The notes under the pieces are model-generated. The model ran no database searches and had not been told where the DNA came from. It worked only from the letters and a program-made list of their open reading frames with translations. A stretch of DNA of 46,927 nt from Methanosarcina spelaei (GTDB lineage Archaea; Halobacteriota; Methanosarcinia; Methanosarcinales; Methanosarcinaceae): positions 1-46,927 of the forward strand of contig NZ_LMVP01000068.1 of NCBI RefSeq assembly GCF_002287235.1. Reading direction: 5' to 3'. The position numbers were made by a program, and so were the translations under genes. Positions 1 to 10,100 of the stretch are shown here, piece after piece. Position 1 is the stretch's first letter. Each line of letters opens with the position of its first letter.

Positions 1-1116
1 TGTGGACATACCCTAGAGGATGTTGAAGTTGAAGCTTATGAGAAAAGACAGGTTTTTGACATTCCGCCTGTAAATCTTATTGTTACAGAACATCGAAGTC
101 AGATTAAGATCTGTCCTTGCTGTGGAAGATTAAATAAAGCTGAATTTCCAGAATCAGTAAATTCTCCAGTTCAATATAGCCGTAATATCTTAGCTTCAGC
201 AATTTACTTTAAAAATCACCATTTCATTCCTTACGAAAGGATTTCGGAATTGTTTAATGATGTAATGGGGATAAAAATTTGTTCTGCTACCATTATTAAA
301 GCAGAAAGAGAATGTTTCCAGAATCTTGAAGAATTTGAAAACCTAATTCGAGAAAAGGTAATAGCTTCTCCTGTTATCCATTGTGATGAAACTGGAATGA
401 AAGTTCAAGGAAAAAGACATTGGCTTCATGTAGCTTCTACTGACAAATACACCTGTTATTTTACTCATGCAAAAAGAGGATCCGAAGCTATTGATGCTAT
501 GGGAATTCTTCCAGAGTTTAAAGGGGTAGCAGTTCACGATGGATGGAAACCTTACAACAGTTATAATTGTGATCATGCTCTTTGCAATGTTCATCTCCAG
601 AGAGAACTTACTGGAATTGAAGAGAATTATAAACAGCAATGGGCTAAAGATATGAGTGAGCTGTTATCTGAAATGAAAAAGTATACTGATGAGTGCAAAG
701 AGCAGGTCAAAGATCTGGATTTTGAACAAGTTAAGGCATTAGAAAAAAGGTTCAATGCTGTAGTCGCGAAAGGAATTGAAGAAAATCCACCTTCTTTAAA
801 TCCTGAAAGACAAGGAAAACGTGGTAAGAATCCAAAAACCAAAGCAAGGAATCTGCTTGATAGGTTTATAGAACACAAAGACAAGATTCTGAGATTCCTG
901 ACAGACTTGAAAGTTCCGTTTGAGAATAATCAAGCAGAAAGAGATGTCAGGATGATGAAGCTACAACAGAAAACATCAGGAACTTTCAGAACTACACGGG
1001 GAGCGGAAGCTTTCTGCAGAATTAGAGCATATATTTCCACAATAAGAAAGAATGGTTTACCTGTTTTAGAGGGTATTCTCGCGGCGCTCAAAGGAGCGCC
1101 GCTAACTATACCCTGA
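1..1116 (+). CDS. IS66-family transposase (5'-truncated by window edge)
   Basis: The frame is open from base 1, so the ATG at 250 is only an internal Met; the gene starts upstream of the window. The first visible residues hold a cysteine motif (CPCCG near codon 37) typical of the IS66 zinc-finger domain. The DDE-type catalytic domain follows, with HCDETGMKVQGKRHWLHV as the first catalytic Asp region, VHDGWKPY as the second, and [14 protein letters not shown] near the C-terminus carrying the catalytic Glu region. The ending [12 protein letters not shown] is common in the family. No accessory IS66 ORFs are visible here. The frame has no stops, so this copy may be active. Confidence 0.92.
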   Translation, partial: CGHTLEDVEVEAYEKRQVFDIPPVNLIVTEHRSQIKICPCCGRLNKAEFPESVNSPVQYSRNILASAIYFKNHHFIPYERISELFNDVMGIKICSATIIKAERECFQNLEEFENLIREKVIASPVIHCDETGMKVQGKRHWLHVASTDKYTCYFTHAKRGSEAIDAMGILPEFKGVAVHDGWKPYNSYNCDHALCNVHLQRELTGIEENYKQQWAKDMSELLSEMKKYTDECKEQVKDLDFEQVKALEKRFNAVVAKGIEENPPSLNPERQGKRGKNPKTKARNLLDRFIEHKDKILRFLTDLKVPFENNQAERDVRMMKLQQKTSGTFRTTRGAEAFCRIRAYISTIRKNGLPVLEGILAALKGAPLTIP

Positions 1117-1124
1117 ATAGTTAC
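1..1124 (+). mobile_element. IS66-type insertion sequence, left copy (5' part outside window)
   Basis: This is the 3' part of an IS66-family element. It contains a transposase frame open from base 1 to the stop at 1114-1116 and ends at 1124. The end was fixed by comparison with the inverted copy at 46722-46927: the two are identical over 206 bp and diverge immediately after the sequence GTTAC. Read inward, that end begins GTAAC, which fits the GTAA-type ends known for IS66 elements. A perfect 9-bp stem with a four-base loop (1081-1102) lies in the last codons and may act as a terminator-like hairpin. The left end and any target duplication lie outside the window. Confidence 0.9.
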
Positions 1125-1625
1125 AAGAATTTTTGATAAAAAATTATACGTAGATTTAAAAATATACGTAGATTTAAAAATATACGTAGATTTAAAAATA
1201 TTCGCAGATTTAAAGATATTCGCAAACTTGGACGCTAGATTAAAAATCAGTAAGAAAAATGTCAGTTAGGTGGTTCACAAGGTTTGTTCTATGTCAATGA
1301 AGTTCATTACTGGATCAGTTTTGAAGCTGTCCGGTATTTACCTCCATTTCACAGTACTCCCTTATGAACCAATTAATAGTATATAACTAAAATTATAAAA
1401 CATTGACGATAGAATCATGATTTATTTAACCAGTCTTATATTAAACAGTTAAGCACCTCCGTTTCCTACAAGAGGTCATATTATTCCGAGATTTTAACAA
1501 GTCATTATTAGGAAGCGGCTTTATTATTTGGCTTCTTTTGAAGACCAGACACTCAAAAATCCTTTTTAAATAAATTAAAAGTTTAAAAGTTTTACATGGC
1601 AATTAAAAGCACTATTTACTTTCGT
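1125..1625. other. Intergenic region between IS66 and the exporter
   Basis: About 500 AT-rich bases with no convincing gene. It holds the 18-bp tandem repeat listed separately and an imperfect inverted repeat (1271-1282 with 1370-1381, 11 of 12 matching). The region follows the 3' ends of both the transposase and the exporter operon, so terminators are expected, but no clear one was seen. Confidence 0.6.
1145..1227. repeat. 18-bp tandem repeat, about 4.5 copies
   Basis: The unit TATACGTAGATTTAAAAA occurs exactly at 1145, 1163 and 1181, then as a diverged copy at 1199 and a partial copy at 1217. It begins 20 bp outside the end of the IS66 element. No coding function is visible. Confidence 0.9.
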
Positions 1626-2879
1626 TTATCTTGATTCTGTCCGGATATTCTTCCATATTTCCTTTACTTTAGGCCTTTTCCCGTACATGAGCAGATAAGT
1701 CCTGAAAAGCCGGCCGGAAAGCAAGATCACAACATAAACCGAAATCAACAGAATAAAGATACTGACAAGAATCTGAGAAATAGGCACGGCTGTTACTCCC
1801 ATCCTGGTAAGCATGGCTATAGGCGAGGTAAGAGGAAAAAGGGAAAGAAAAACAGAAAATGGACTGCCCGGGTTTGTAAGGATAAGCTGCATGAATATCA
1901 GTGGTAATGCAGCTGCAAAAGTGAAAATTCCTGCAACCTGCTGGCTCTCCTGAAGGGAGCCAGTAACCGCCCCTATCCCTGCCATCATACTGGCAAAAAA
2001 GAGAAAACCAAGCACAAAATAAATAAGAGCAAAGAGGAGAGTATAAGGTTCTATTTTCACAGGAAGTGCATACCCACTTCCGAATACTACTGCTGCAAGC
2101 CATATTCCAATTTGAAGAAGGCCGACTGCACCAAGACCCAGAATTTTGCCTGTAAGGATTTCGGTAGGAGTTACGGAGGACAGCAGGATTTCTATTATCC
2201 TGTTTTCCTTTTCTTCGGCAACGCCACGAAGCAGAAAGCCCGACGACGAAAAAATACTGAAAAGAAGTAGAAAAGCTGTAAGAATAGGAAGGCCAAAGCT
2301 GGCAAAGATATCAGCAATACTTCGCTCAGAAGACTCTCCGCTTTTTCCTATATTATAAAACTTTATATTAACCGGATTTCGGACTCTATTGAGAGTTGAC
2401 TCGTCCACTTTGCCTTCAAGGAGGGAAGTAATAACAATATCCGAAAGTTCGGAAGATAATTCAAAATTTGACATAGATGCTTCTTTTTCAGGACTATACA
2501 GTTCTATTGTTCCGGTTTTAAGGAAATCTTCAGGAATAACAAGGTAGGAAGAAATCTGACCTGCCTGTAAGGCCTGCTTTGCATTGGAAATTTCCCTGTA
2601 CATTACAAACTCTATAACTGAGGTTTTTGTCTCTGAGGAGCCTATAGAAAGGCCTTCGTTCTGAATTGATTTTGGAAATTCGAAGGATTCTGTCAGATCA
2701 ATATAACCTACTTTCTGGTCTTCAGCCGGGTTCATGCCTGAAAGCATTGCCGGGAGAATACTGATTCCTGCAAATAGAAGGGGAAAGAAGAATGTCATGA
2801 AAAGAAATTCTTTACGCTTTATCGTTTTCGTGAACTCGTGCCTTGCAACAATAAAGGTCTTTTCGGGAAAACTATTCAT
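1626..2879 (-). CDS. ABC-2 type exporter permease (NatB-like)
   Basis: Membrane subunit of an ABC-2 exporter, resembling NatB-type sodium/efflux permeases. There is a hydrophobic segment near residues 24-44, then a long extracytoplasmic stretch to about residue 190, then about five membrane spans in the C-terminal half. Cytoplasmic motifs include GVAEEKENRIIEILLSSVTP, diagnostic of this permease family. I chose the Met at 2879 over the upstream Met at 2915 because family proteins begin near the FIVARHEFTKTIKRKEF segment, a GGAG lies about 10 bases upstream, and it overlaps the ATPase stop by 8 bases, as expected for translational coupling. The substrate is unknown. Confidence 0.87.
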   Translation of the reverse strand: MNSFPEKTFIVARHEFTKTIKRKEFLFMTFFFPLLFAGISILPAMLSGMNPAEDQKVGYIDLTESFEFPKSIQNEGLSIGSSETKTSVIEFVMYREISNAKQALQAGQISSYLVIPEDFLKTGTIELYSPEKEASMSNFELSSELSDIVITSLLEGKVDESTLNRVRNPVNIKFYNIGKSGESSERSIADIFASFGLPILTAFLLLFSIFSSSGFLLRGVAEEKENRIIEILLSSVTPTEILTGKILGLGAVGLLQIGIWLAAVVFGSGYALPVKIEPYTLLFALIYFVLGFLFFASMMAGIGAVTGSLQESQQVAGIFTFAAALPLIFMQLILTNPGSPFSVFLSLFPLTSPIAMLTRMGVTAVPISQILVSIFILLISVYVVILLSGRLFRTYLLMYGKRPKVKEIWKNIRTESR

Positions 2880-3783
2880 TGGAAACACTCTCCAGGGTTT
2901 CGATAAAGATTTCATTCAGAGAAGGAAACGTTTTCTCAAAACGTGTTAGGTTTGCTTTCCGGACAAGCTCCTCAAGAAGAAGCTGGACACTTATCCCTTC
3001 CTCAGGGAAAAGTTCAACCGATTTTCCATGTTCTATTATTTTCTTTATACCGGAAATTTCCCGAATTGCGTTCAAGTTTCCTTTTTCTGCAAACTCTACA
3101 ATTAGAGAATTTTTCCCATGCTCCTTTCTGATCTCATCCACAGGGCCGTAAAGTACTCTCCTGCCTTTATTAAGCATAAGGATCCTGTCACAAAGTGTCT
3201 GAGCCTGCTCCATCATATGTGTAGAGAGAATTATTGTTTTTCCTGATGCCCTGAGTCCCAGAATTCTAACCATAACGGTCTTCGTGTTTACGGGGTCAAG
3301 TCCGGAAAAAGGTTCATCAAGGATTAAGAGTTCAGGTTCATGGATAATTGCCGAAAGAAACTGGATCTTTTGCTGCATTCCTTTTGAAAGCTCTTCAACT
3401 TTTTTGTTTTTATATTGATCTAATTCCAGGGATTTGAGAAGAGATTCGGCATTTAGACGAGCCTGGTTTTCCGGTATGCCTTTAAGTTGTGCAAGGTAGA
3501 CCAGCATATCCAGAAGTCTTGTTTTCTTATACAATCCACGTTCCTCAGGAAGGTATCCTATCCTGTTTTTTGCAGCAGGGCTCAGGAAATCCCCAAAGAC
3601 ACGTATTTCCCCTGAGTCCGGTCTGATAATGTCAAGAAGAAGCCTTATAAGCGTTGTCTTTCCTGCCCCGTTTGGCCCAAGGAGCCCGAAAATCTCACCC
3701 TGCCTCACTGAAAACGATATATTCTCGAGAATATTTTTTTCTGAGAAAGATTTCGATACATTTTCAAATTCTACAGCATGCAT
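2872..3783 (-). CDS. ABC exporter ATP-binding protein (NatA-like)
   Basis: ATPase partner of the downstream permease. It has the Walker A motif GLLGPNGAGKTT, a Q-loop region, the signature LSKGMQQK, the Walker B/D-loop LLILDEPFSGLDP and a switch His in ILSTHMMEQA. The roughly 80-residue C-terminal extension ending near SLNEIFIETLE matches the DUF4162-type tail of NatA-like subunits. The start is given at MHAVEFENVSKSF (3783); a Met five codons upstream (3798) is also possible, and neither has a strong ribosome-binding site. The gene ends overlapping the permease start. It is divergent from the RibD-like gene at 3938, so about 150 bp between them hold both promoters. The exported substrate cannot be told from sequence. 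Confidence 0.9.
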   Translation of the reverse strand: MHAVEFENVSKSFSEKNILENISFSVRQGEIFGLLGPNGAGKTTLIRLLLDIIRPDSGEIRVFGDFLSPAAKNRIGYLPEERGLYKKTRLLDMLVYLAQLKGIPENQARLNAESLLKSLELDQYKNKKVEELSKGMQQKIQFLSAIIHEPELLILDEPFSGLDPVNTKTVMVRILGLRASGKTIILSTHMMEQAQTLCDRILMLNKGRRVLYGPVDEIRKEHGKNSLIVEFAEKGNLNAIREISGIKKIIEHGKSVELFPEEGISVQLLLEELVRKANLTRFEKTFPSLNEIFIETLESVSNE

Positions 3784-3937
3784 TAAAATTAAATACATTC
3801 CAATACAGATAACTTCTTCGATATATTATAGAAACTACGAAGGAATTAAGAGCTGATTAAGCGTTTAAAAGCAGTTTTCCAGCATTAAAAGATATTGGGA
3901 GTTCAATAGGAGAATTAAGGAGAGTTCAGGGGATAGT

Positions 3938-4609
3938 ATGATACCAAAAGTAATTATTCACAACAGTATAAGTCTTGATGGCTCTACTACTGGCTTTGAA
4001 GCAAATATTGAAATTCACTACAAAATCCTTAGCAGTTTTCAGCCCGATGCCATGATAGTCGGCTCGAACACTGCAAAAACCGGGACCCAGTTCTTCTGCG
4101 AAAAAATTCCTCCTGAAGAGGAATCAGACTTCAAGAAACCTGAAATTCAACCCGATGATCCCAGGGCATACTGGCTGATTGCGGATTCGAAAGGAATCCT
4201 TGAAGGGTTAATGCATGTTTTCAGGCGTTCCGAATTCAGCAAAGATGCAATCGTCCTGGTCTCGGAAAGGACCCCCGAAGCTTATATAAATTACCTTAAG
4301 GAAAGAAATTATGATTTCATCCGGACAGGAGCAGACCGTGTAAATATCAGACAGGCGCTGGAAATTGCAAATGAAAAGTATGGTTTTGAACTTGTAGTTT
4401 CGGATAGCGGAGGAGTGCTGAACAGTATATTACTCGAACATGGGCTTGTCGAAGAAATCAGCCTAATTCTCACTCCTGAAATTGTAGGGAAAAAAGGAAC
4501 AAATCTTTTCAGAACCCTGGAGAAAAACGGTACTCGGCTTGAACTTTTAAGAGACGAAATTGTGGAAAAGCAGTATGTGCATCTGGTGTACAGGGTTTTG
4601 AAAGAATAA
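3938..4609 (+). CDS. RibD C-terminal / dihydrofolate-reductase-fold reductase
   Basis: A 223-residue NAD(P)H-dependent reductase of the RibD-C family. The N-terminal VIIHNSISLDGSTTG matches the family's first strand and substrate loop, AMIVGSNTAKTG the second segment, and DSGGVLNSILLEHGLVEEISLILTPEIVGKKG the C-terminal nucleotide-binding and dimer region. Archaeal members include the riboflavin-pathway diaminopyrimidine reductase. This one differs in its N-terminal signature, so I do not assign that step. GGGGAT about six bases before the ATG serves as ribosome-binding site. It stands alone, divergent from the ABC exporter. Confidence 0.75.
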   Translation: MIPKVIIHNSISLDGSTTGFEANIEIHYKILSSFQPDAMIVGSNTAKTGTQFFCEKIPPEEESDFKKPEIQPDDPRAYWLIADSKGILEGLMHVFRRSEFSKDAIVLVSERTPEAYINYLKERNYDFIRTGADRVNIRQALEIANEKYGFELVVSDSGGVLNSILLEHGLVEEISLILTPEIVGKKGTNLFRTLEKNGTRLELLRDEIVEKQYVHLVYRVLKE

Positions 4610-4740
4610 AAAACTAAAAACATATTTTTTACAAACTTTTCTTTTAAGAGCTTTCTTCCTATCTAATCAATCCATTCTAAGACCATGGTCACTTAGAAGT
4701 CTCATAATTTTTAATATATAATTAGTAATAACGGGTTCCA

Positions 4741-4961
4741 TTTCAATTGAGTTCCCCTTTCAATTGAGTTCCCCTTTCAATTGAGTTCCCCTTTCAATTG
4801 AGTTCCCCTTTCAATTGAGTTCCCCTTTCAATTGAGTTCCCCTTTCAATTGAGTTCCCCTTTCAATTGAGTTCCCATTTCAATTGAGTTCCCCTTTCAAT
4901 TGAGTTCCCCTTTCAATTGAGTTCCCCTTTCAATTGAGTTCCCCTTTCAATTGGATTCCCC
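4741..4961. repeat. Minisatellite: 13 tandem copies of a 17-bp unit
   Basis: The unit TTTCAATTGAGTTCCCC repeats 13 times in perfect register (221 bp). One copy (4860-4876) has a single C-to-A change, and the last copy (4945-4961) has GGATT for GAGTT. A degenerate partial unit follows. Each unit carries the 8-bp palindrome TCAATTGA. There is no unique spacer between units, so it is not a CRISPR array. Confidence 0.97.
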
Positions 4962-5527
4962 TTCCAATTTCTGAGCAATAATCAAATAAGTCTTCATTTG
5001 TATTCGGTTAAGGATTTTGAGCTGCTGATCTCGATTTCGACGGAAAAACTCAAACCCAAATGTTTAGTGTTTAAATTGAAATCGATATCAGATTCCAGTT
5101 TTGCATTTGATGAATAATTTAACAAATTTTATGAAAATCAATGCAATTGATAACGATTTTTCCTTAACCGATGACCAATGAATAAGTCTTTTACCGTAAA
5201 GTTTCACGATAGATGAGGTATTACAACCGATATAATTAACGTGAGAGAATTTCAGGATAAAACAAAATAACAAGCATAATAAAAGTGCTTGAAAATCTTT
5301 CATGCTAATAACCAAATGCAAGTAATTCTCTTTTTATTTCGTAGTTAACACAGTCCAGGAACCAGGATAAGATAATGCAAAATTTATATATTAGTTGGAA
5401 TATTATTCCGCGCTTATTGCCCCTTTCTGGAAAAATTGTTTTTAAGAAAGAAGTTCTGAGTAATAGTAAAAACAGTAAATTCCTGCCGCTAAAAAACTCA
5501 ATATCAAAATTTAACAGAATATTGTCT

Positions 5528-5585
5528 TCAGGGGAAAATTAGATGAAATACGAAAATCAGGAGAAAATTAGATGAAATACGAAAA
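5528..5585. repeat. 29-bp tandem duplication
   Basis: Two adjacent copies of a 29-bp segment, beginning at 5528 and 5557, identical except for one G/A difference near the 5' end. They lie about 350-400 bp upstream of the Msr regulator start, within a purine-rich stretch. Confidence 0.85.
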
Positions 5586-5930
5586 AATCGTAAAGAAGAC
5601 CACTAAAACATAGAAAACTTAAAAACAATTTTAAAGGAAAAACATAGGAAGAAAGAGAAATTGGGTAAAAAATCTTTTAAAGAGAGAGAAAGATAGGGAC
5701 ATAGCTAAAAAAGATATTTAAATTAAAGAAAGAAAGTGCTTTTTGGAAAAAAATATAAAGGATCAATTGAAAAGTAGCGCAATAATGCTGCGAGAAGTTA
5801 CTTCAAAGTTCTTCTGGAGAAAGAAAGAACTTTTACTAAAAGAACTCTTACTAATTCAGACTGATTTCTGAAAAGAAATAAAGGGGAAATATCTCTTCTA
5901 AATATAAAAATCCCGGGGAGATGGAACAAA

Positions 5931-6716
5931 ATGAAAACATCACTTATTGATCTGGCGTTTCTTTCAGAAAAAAGAAAGGACGTATTACTCCTGCTTGAAG
6001 AAGGGCCAAAGACCGGAGACGAGATAAAAACAGCACTTAACGTAAACTCAACATCTATAATGCCCCAAATAAAAAAACTAAAAGAAGGACGCCTGATAGT
6101 ACAGGACGATAGAAATACCTACAAACTATCTGAAATCGGAGAGATAGTAGTCGAAAAGATGGAGCCTCTACTGAATACCGTAAGGGTTTTTGAGGAAAAT
6201 TACGATTACTGGACAAACCATGACTTTACCGCAATTCCGGAATATCTCCTTAACAGGATTGACGAATTAAGTAACTATTTCATGCTTGAACCCGACCTTA
6301 ATCGGCTTTTCGAAATTCCTGAAGATTTTAGGAGTAATCTTCTGGAATCAAGGCACGTAAAAATGTTTCTTTCATATTTCAACCCTCTTCACGTTGAGAT
6401 GTACCTGGAACTTGCAAGAAAAGGGGCAGAAATATGCCTTATCCTGACAGAACCTGTTTTTGATAGGATGAAAAAGGATTACTACGAAGATCTGAAATTT
6501 CTTCTGGAATCAAAAAACATTGAGATTTTTATCTGTGAAAAAAGCGTAACCCTGAAGAACGTAGTTACAGAGCGTTTCTGCTCACTTGTGCTTTTCGACA
6601 AGAAGGGAAAGTTTGACCATCAACGCCTGATGAGCTTTGACGAGAGTGCATTGACGTGGTGCGAAGAACTCTTCTCATACTATAAAGATAGATCCACACA
6701 ACTGGAAAAATTATAA
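5931..6716 (+). CDS. Msr-family transcriptional regulator (wHTH + FilR1/DUF1724 domain)
   Basis: A 261-residue regulator. Residues 1-85 form an ArsR-like winged helix (FLSEKRKDVLLLLEEGPKT, then a recognition-helix region NSTSIMPQIKKLKEG). The rest is the FilR1 middle domain (DUF1724), recognisable by YWTNHDFTAIPEYLL, LEPDLNRLFE, and the C-terminal LMSFDESALTWCEELFSYY. In M. acetivorans, Msr proteins of this build activate or repress methanol and methylsulfide methyltransferase operons. It converges with the receiver/histidine-kinase operon, with 14 bases between stops. A kinase next to an Msr gene has known precedents (MsmS and RdmS systems), so a signalling link is plausible but inferred. 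Confidence 0.9.
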   Translation: MKTSLIDLAFLSEKRKDVLLLLEEGPKTGDEIKTALNVNSTSIMPQIKKLKEGRLIVQDDRNTYKLSEIGEIVVEKMEPLLNTVRVFEENYDYWTNHDFTAIPEYLLNRIDELSNYFMLEPDLNRLFEIPEDFRSNLLESRHVKMFLSYFNPLHVEMYLELARKGAEICLILTEPVFDRMKKDYYEDLKFLLESKNIEIFICEKSVTLKNVVTERFCSLVLFDKKGKFDHQRLMSFDESALTWCEELFSYYKDRSTQLEKL

Positions 6717-6730
6717 ATACCCTTCTGAAG

Positions 6731-7105
6731 TTAAGATAGGTCTTCTCCCAGATACTTATCTATCAGAGCCCTGAACTTATGAATATCTATAGGCTTGGAG
6801 ACATAGTCCACGCAGCCCATTTCTATGAAATGTTCTTCACTACCTTTCATAGCATGGGCAGTAACCGCTATCACAGGGACATCTGCAGTCGCAGGATTTT
6901 TCTTAATTCGATCGAGAACCTCAAGTCCGTCCATTTTCGGTAACTGCATATCCAGCAGTATAATATCGAATTTTGTTTCAGCAAGACGCTCAAGAGCCTT
7001 TATTCCGTCCTCGGCTTTAGTTATACTATGTCCGTAGAATTCCAGAAGGTCCAGGATCAGTTCCATATTCATGGGATTATCTTCGACAATCAGGATTTTT
7101 TTCAT
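6731..7105 (-). CDS. Single-domain response regulator (CheY-like receiver)
   Basis: A stand-alone receiver domain of about 124 residues without an output domain. The acidic pocket (ILIVEDN), the phosphoacceptor Asp in DIILLDMQLPKMDG, the Thr in VIAVTAHAM and the Lys in YVSKPID are all present. The start is set at the second of two adjacent ATGs (7105), which puts AGAGG seven bases upstream; the first (7108) is possible. It overlaps the 3' end of the histidine kinase gene by about 30 bases, so the two are surely co-transcribed. It is likely a phosphorelay partner of that kinase. Confidence 0.92.
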   Translation of the reverse strand: MKKILIVEDNPMNMELILDLLEFYGHSITKAEDGIKALERLAETKFDIILLDMQLPKMDGLEVLDRIKKNPATADVPVIAVTAHAMKGSEEHFIEMGCVDYVSKPIDIHKFRALIDKYLGEDLS

Positions 7106-10100
7106 CATTACGCCTCTTCAGCATAGATAATTGTTTTATTTTATTAATTAACTCTTTTCTTCCAAAATTGCCTTTCTTTAGAATAGAAATAAGATGTTCT
7201 TGTAGCTCACTGTTCAATTCTTCGAGATTCTTCTCAGTAAGTTCGCCAGAAGTGCACACAATAAGAGGAATATCTTTCGTGCGTACATCGGCCCTCATGC
7301 TGGATATAACGTCAAACCCGCTAACCTCCGGCATTATGAGGTCAAGAATCAGAATATCGGGCTGCTCTGAAAAAAGTTTCTGCAGGCCCTCTTTTCCGCT
7401 GTGAGCTTTTATAGCCTTGAAGCCCTCGGGCTCAATCATCGAACTTAATAGTTCTATAGTATTTTCATCGTCATCTACTATAAGAACTTTAGGATATTCG
7501 AACCGGAACTTTTGGGTAATTTCTCTAAGAGAATTTACCAGTTCAATTCTATTTATTGGCTTTGCAAAGGAGTAAGTAGCTCCCAGGGTAATTCCAAGCT
7601 CGTTATTGTTCGTCATGGAGATAATAAGCACAGGTATAGAAGCCGTACAAGGGTCATTCTTTAGCTGCCTCAGGACAAGCCAGCCGTTGGTGTCCGGCAG
7701 GAAGACATCCAGAGTAATGACATCGGGCTTCAGTTTCTTTGCGGCCTCTAAAACTTTTTTCCCACTATATAGAAGAGCTACACCATATCCTGCGTCCTTA
7801 AGGATAATGGAGAGAAGTTCGCTAGAACTTTTGTCATCATCAACTATCAGAACAAGTTCCTGCTTACTATCTCCCTTTTCAGGAAGACATATTTCGGGGA
7901 GCTCTACTTCTTCCTGCGAATTCTCGGCACTTTCGTTTATTGAAAAAGATGCTGCTTTATTCGTCTCAAATTCTATGATTACATCTTTGATTCCAATCTC
8001 GCTGGCTTTCCTGAACTCCAACGGTTTCCTGAGAGGAAGTGAAAAGGTAAAGTTACTGCCCTTCCCTGGATCACTTTCAACCCAGATGTCTCCCTGATGC
8101 AAGTTCACGATTTTCTTCACAAGAGCAAGCCCAAGCCCTGTGCCGCAATACTGCTTGGTTGATGAAGCATCAAGCTGGGTAAAGGGCTGGAAGAGCTTTA
8201 CCTGGTCTTCAGCAGAAATGCCTATGCCGGTATCTATGACCGAAATAAGCGCCCGGTTTCCGCTTTCTTTGTAATATATCGAGACTTTTCCGCCGTTAGG
8301 AGTAAATTTTATTGCATTACTTACAAGATTGTAAAGGATCTGAATTAAGCGGCCTCTATCGGCTTCAAGCATTGTGGAGCCGGACTCTACATTAAAAGTT
8401 ACTTCAAGGGATTTTACCTGTATAAGAGGAGAGAAAACGGTTTTAACTTCTTCAAAAATAGAATTGACAGAAAATTCACTGTAGTGAAGTTCCATTTTCC
8501 CGGCTTCCACTTTTGATAGATCGAGAATATCATTTATAAGTGATAGCAAATTTTTCCCACTGGTCGAGATGTTGTTTACATATCGAAACTGCTTTTCGTT
8601 AAGCTCGCCAAAAACTTTTTCGAGAAGAATATCCGAAAAACCTATAATTGAATTCAAAGGTGTTCGCAACTCATGACTTACATTTGCAAGAAACTCACTT
8701 TTAGCGCTGTTGGCTTTTTCGGCTTCAAGTTTTGCCTGAATTAGTTTTTCTTCCGAACGCCTGTGTGCGGTAATATCTAGTCCTGTTTTCAGGACCCCGG
8801 TAATCCTGCCGCCTTCGTCCTTTACAGGAACTGAAGTGACCGTCCAGACCTTTCCGTCCTGAGTAACTGCTTCCCCGAACTCTTCATTCCCGGATTCCAG
8901 TACTTTCAACACCGGAGATTTACCTGGGTTTTCTTTATATAAAATATACAGATCTTGATAACGACGCCCTGCAACGTCATCCATTTTCATGCCCATGTGA
9001 TCAAGGGCTGCTTTATTTAGCCAAATTATCTTTAACTCGGAGTCCATGAAGACTACAAGCTCACTAAGAGAATCAAGGATTAACTTTTTTTCGTGTTCCT
9101 GAGCTTTAAATTTATCAGAAGTGGTTCTCAAGCGGTCAAGCGTCTGGTTTATTCCCTCGGATAGCCTTGAGAGCTCGTCATCCCCATCCATATAAAATCG
9201 TTCAGAGAAATTTTCGTTCATTCTTACTTTCTTCACGAAATTATCAATTCTAACTATTCGGGATGCCACTTCCCTATCAAGAAGAAACTTGCAACTTGCC
9301 CCAATCATGAGGCCTGCGAAAAGAAGGAAAAACACCGTGTATCGGAGAGCCTTCTGACCTTCTGCGTAGATACTGCTGTCCGCATCAGTCTGTATTACAA
9401 TAGCCGGACTTCCGGAAAGGTCCTCAAGCACGGAATAACAGGTAACATGCTCTCCAGTTACTGTATACTTGAAATTCGGGGCAGAGTTTTCAAAAAAAGC
9501 CTGCCGAACGTCCGAGGATGAATTGTTGAAACTGCAAAGCGTAAATGAACTTCCTGTACTTTCCTGAACGGCTTCGATAAAGCTCGAGTCAAGATATTTT
9601 CCAAGAATGATTGTACCTGAGCTTTCTTTATTATCTGGTGCAGAGAGTACAGGCTGAATGGAAATTATTACAGGGCTATTTTCCAGCAGAAACAGACCAT
9701 TTAAAGAAGTTTGAACCCCTTTACAGAGGAAACTGCCATCATTAATTATCTGATGAACTTCGAGAAGAGTGGGAGCATTAAGAGTGGAGGCATTAAGAGT
9801 GGAGGCATTAAGAGTGGAGGCATTAGTAGAGGGCTCAAGACCCGGAGTTTCAGAGTACACAACATACCCTGAGTTATTTACCAGAAAAATAAAATCACAC
9901 TCATTGATGGAGAAGATGTCGCCAAATGCAGTTTTATCGAAATTTTGAGGATACTGATTAAGCATTAAACTCCTGACATCATCTCTTGAAGAGAGAGCAG
10001 AATTGATTTTCTCAAGCTGTAGAACCTGAAAGTCAATCATGTTCTCTACCTTCTCTATGTTGTCAGTTGCCTCTTTTTCCTGCAAGTCAGAAAAACTGGA

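Larger units (their letters stand above)
4610..5930. other. 1.3 kb AT-rich intergenic region with minisatellite
   Basis: No supported gene. It contains the 13 x 17 bp minisatellite and a 29-bp tandem duplication, both listed separately. The last 500 bases are purine-rich and run into the Msr regulator, so a long leader for that gene is possible. The 77-codon frame on the minus strand (5088-5321) has no recognisable motif and I regard it as chance. Confidence 0.55.

Noticed and set aside
3938-4609. Naming the RibD-like gene as the riboflavin-pathway reductase
   Set aside because: The N-terminal signature differs from typical archaeal diaminopyrimidine reductases, and no riboflavin genes are nearby.
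4741-4961. CRISPR array
   Set aside because: The 17-bp units are directly adjacent with no unique spacers, and no cas genes are present in the window.
7606-8097. 163-codon plus-strand frame in the kinase gene
   Set aside because: Antisense shadow of a well-supported histidine kinase; Ser-rich low-complexity translation.
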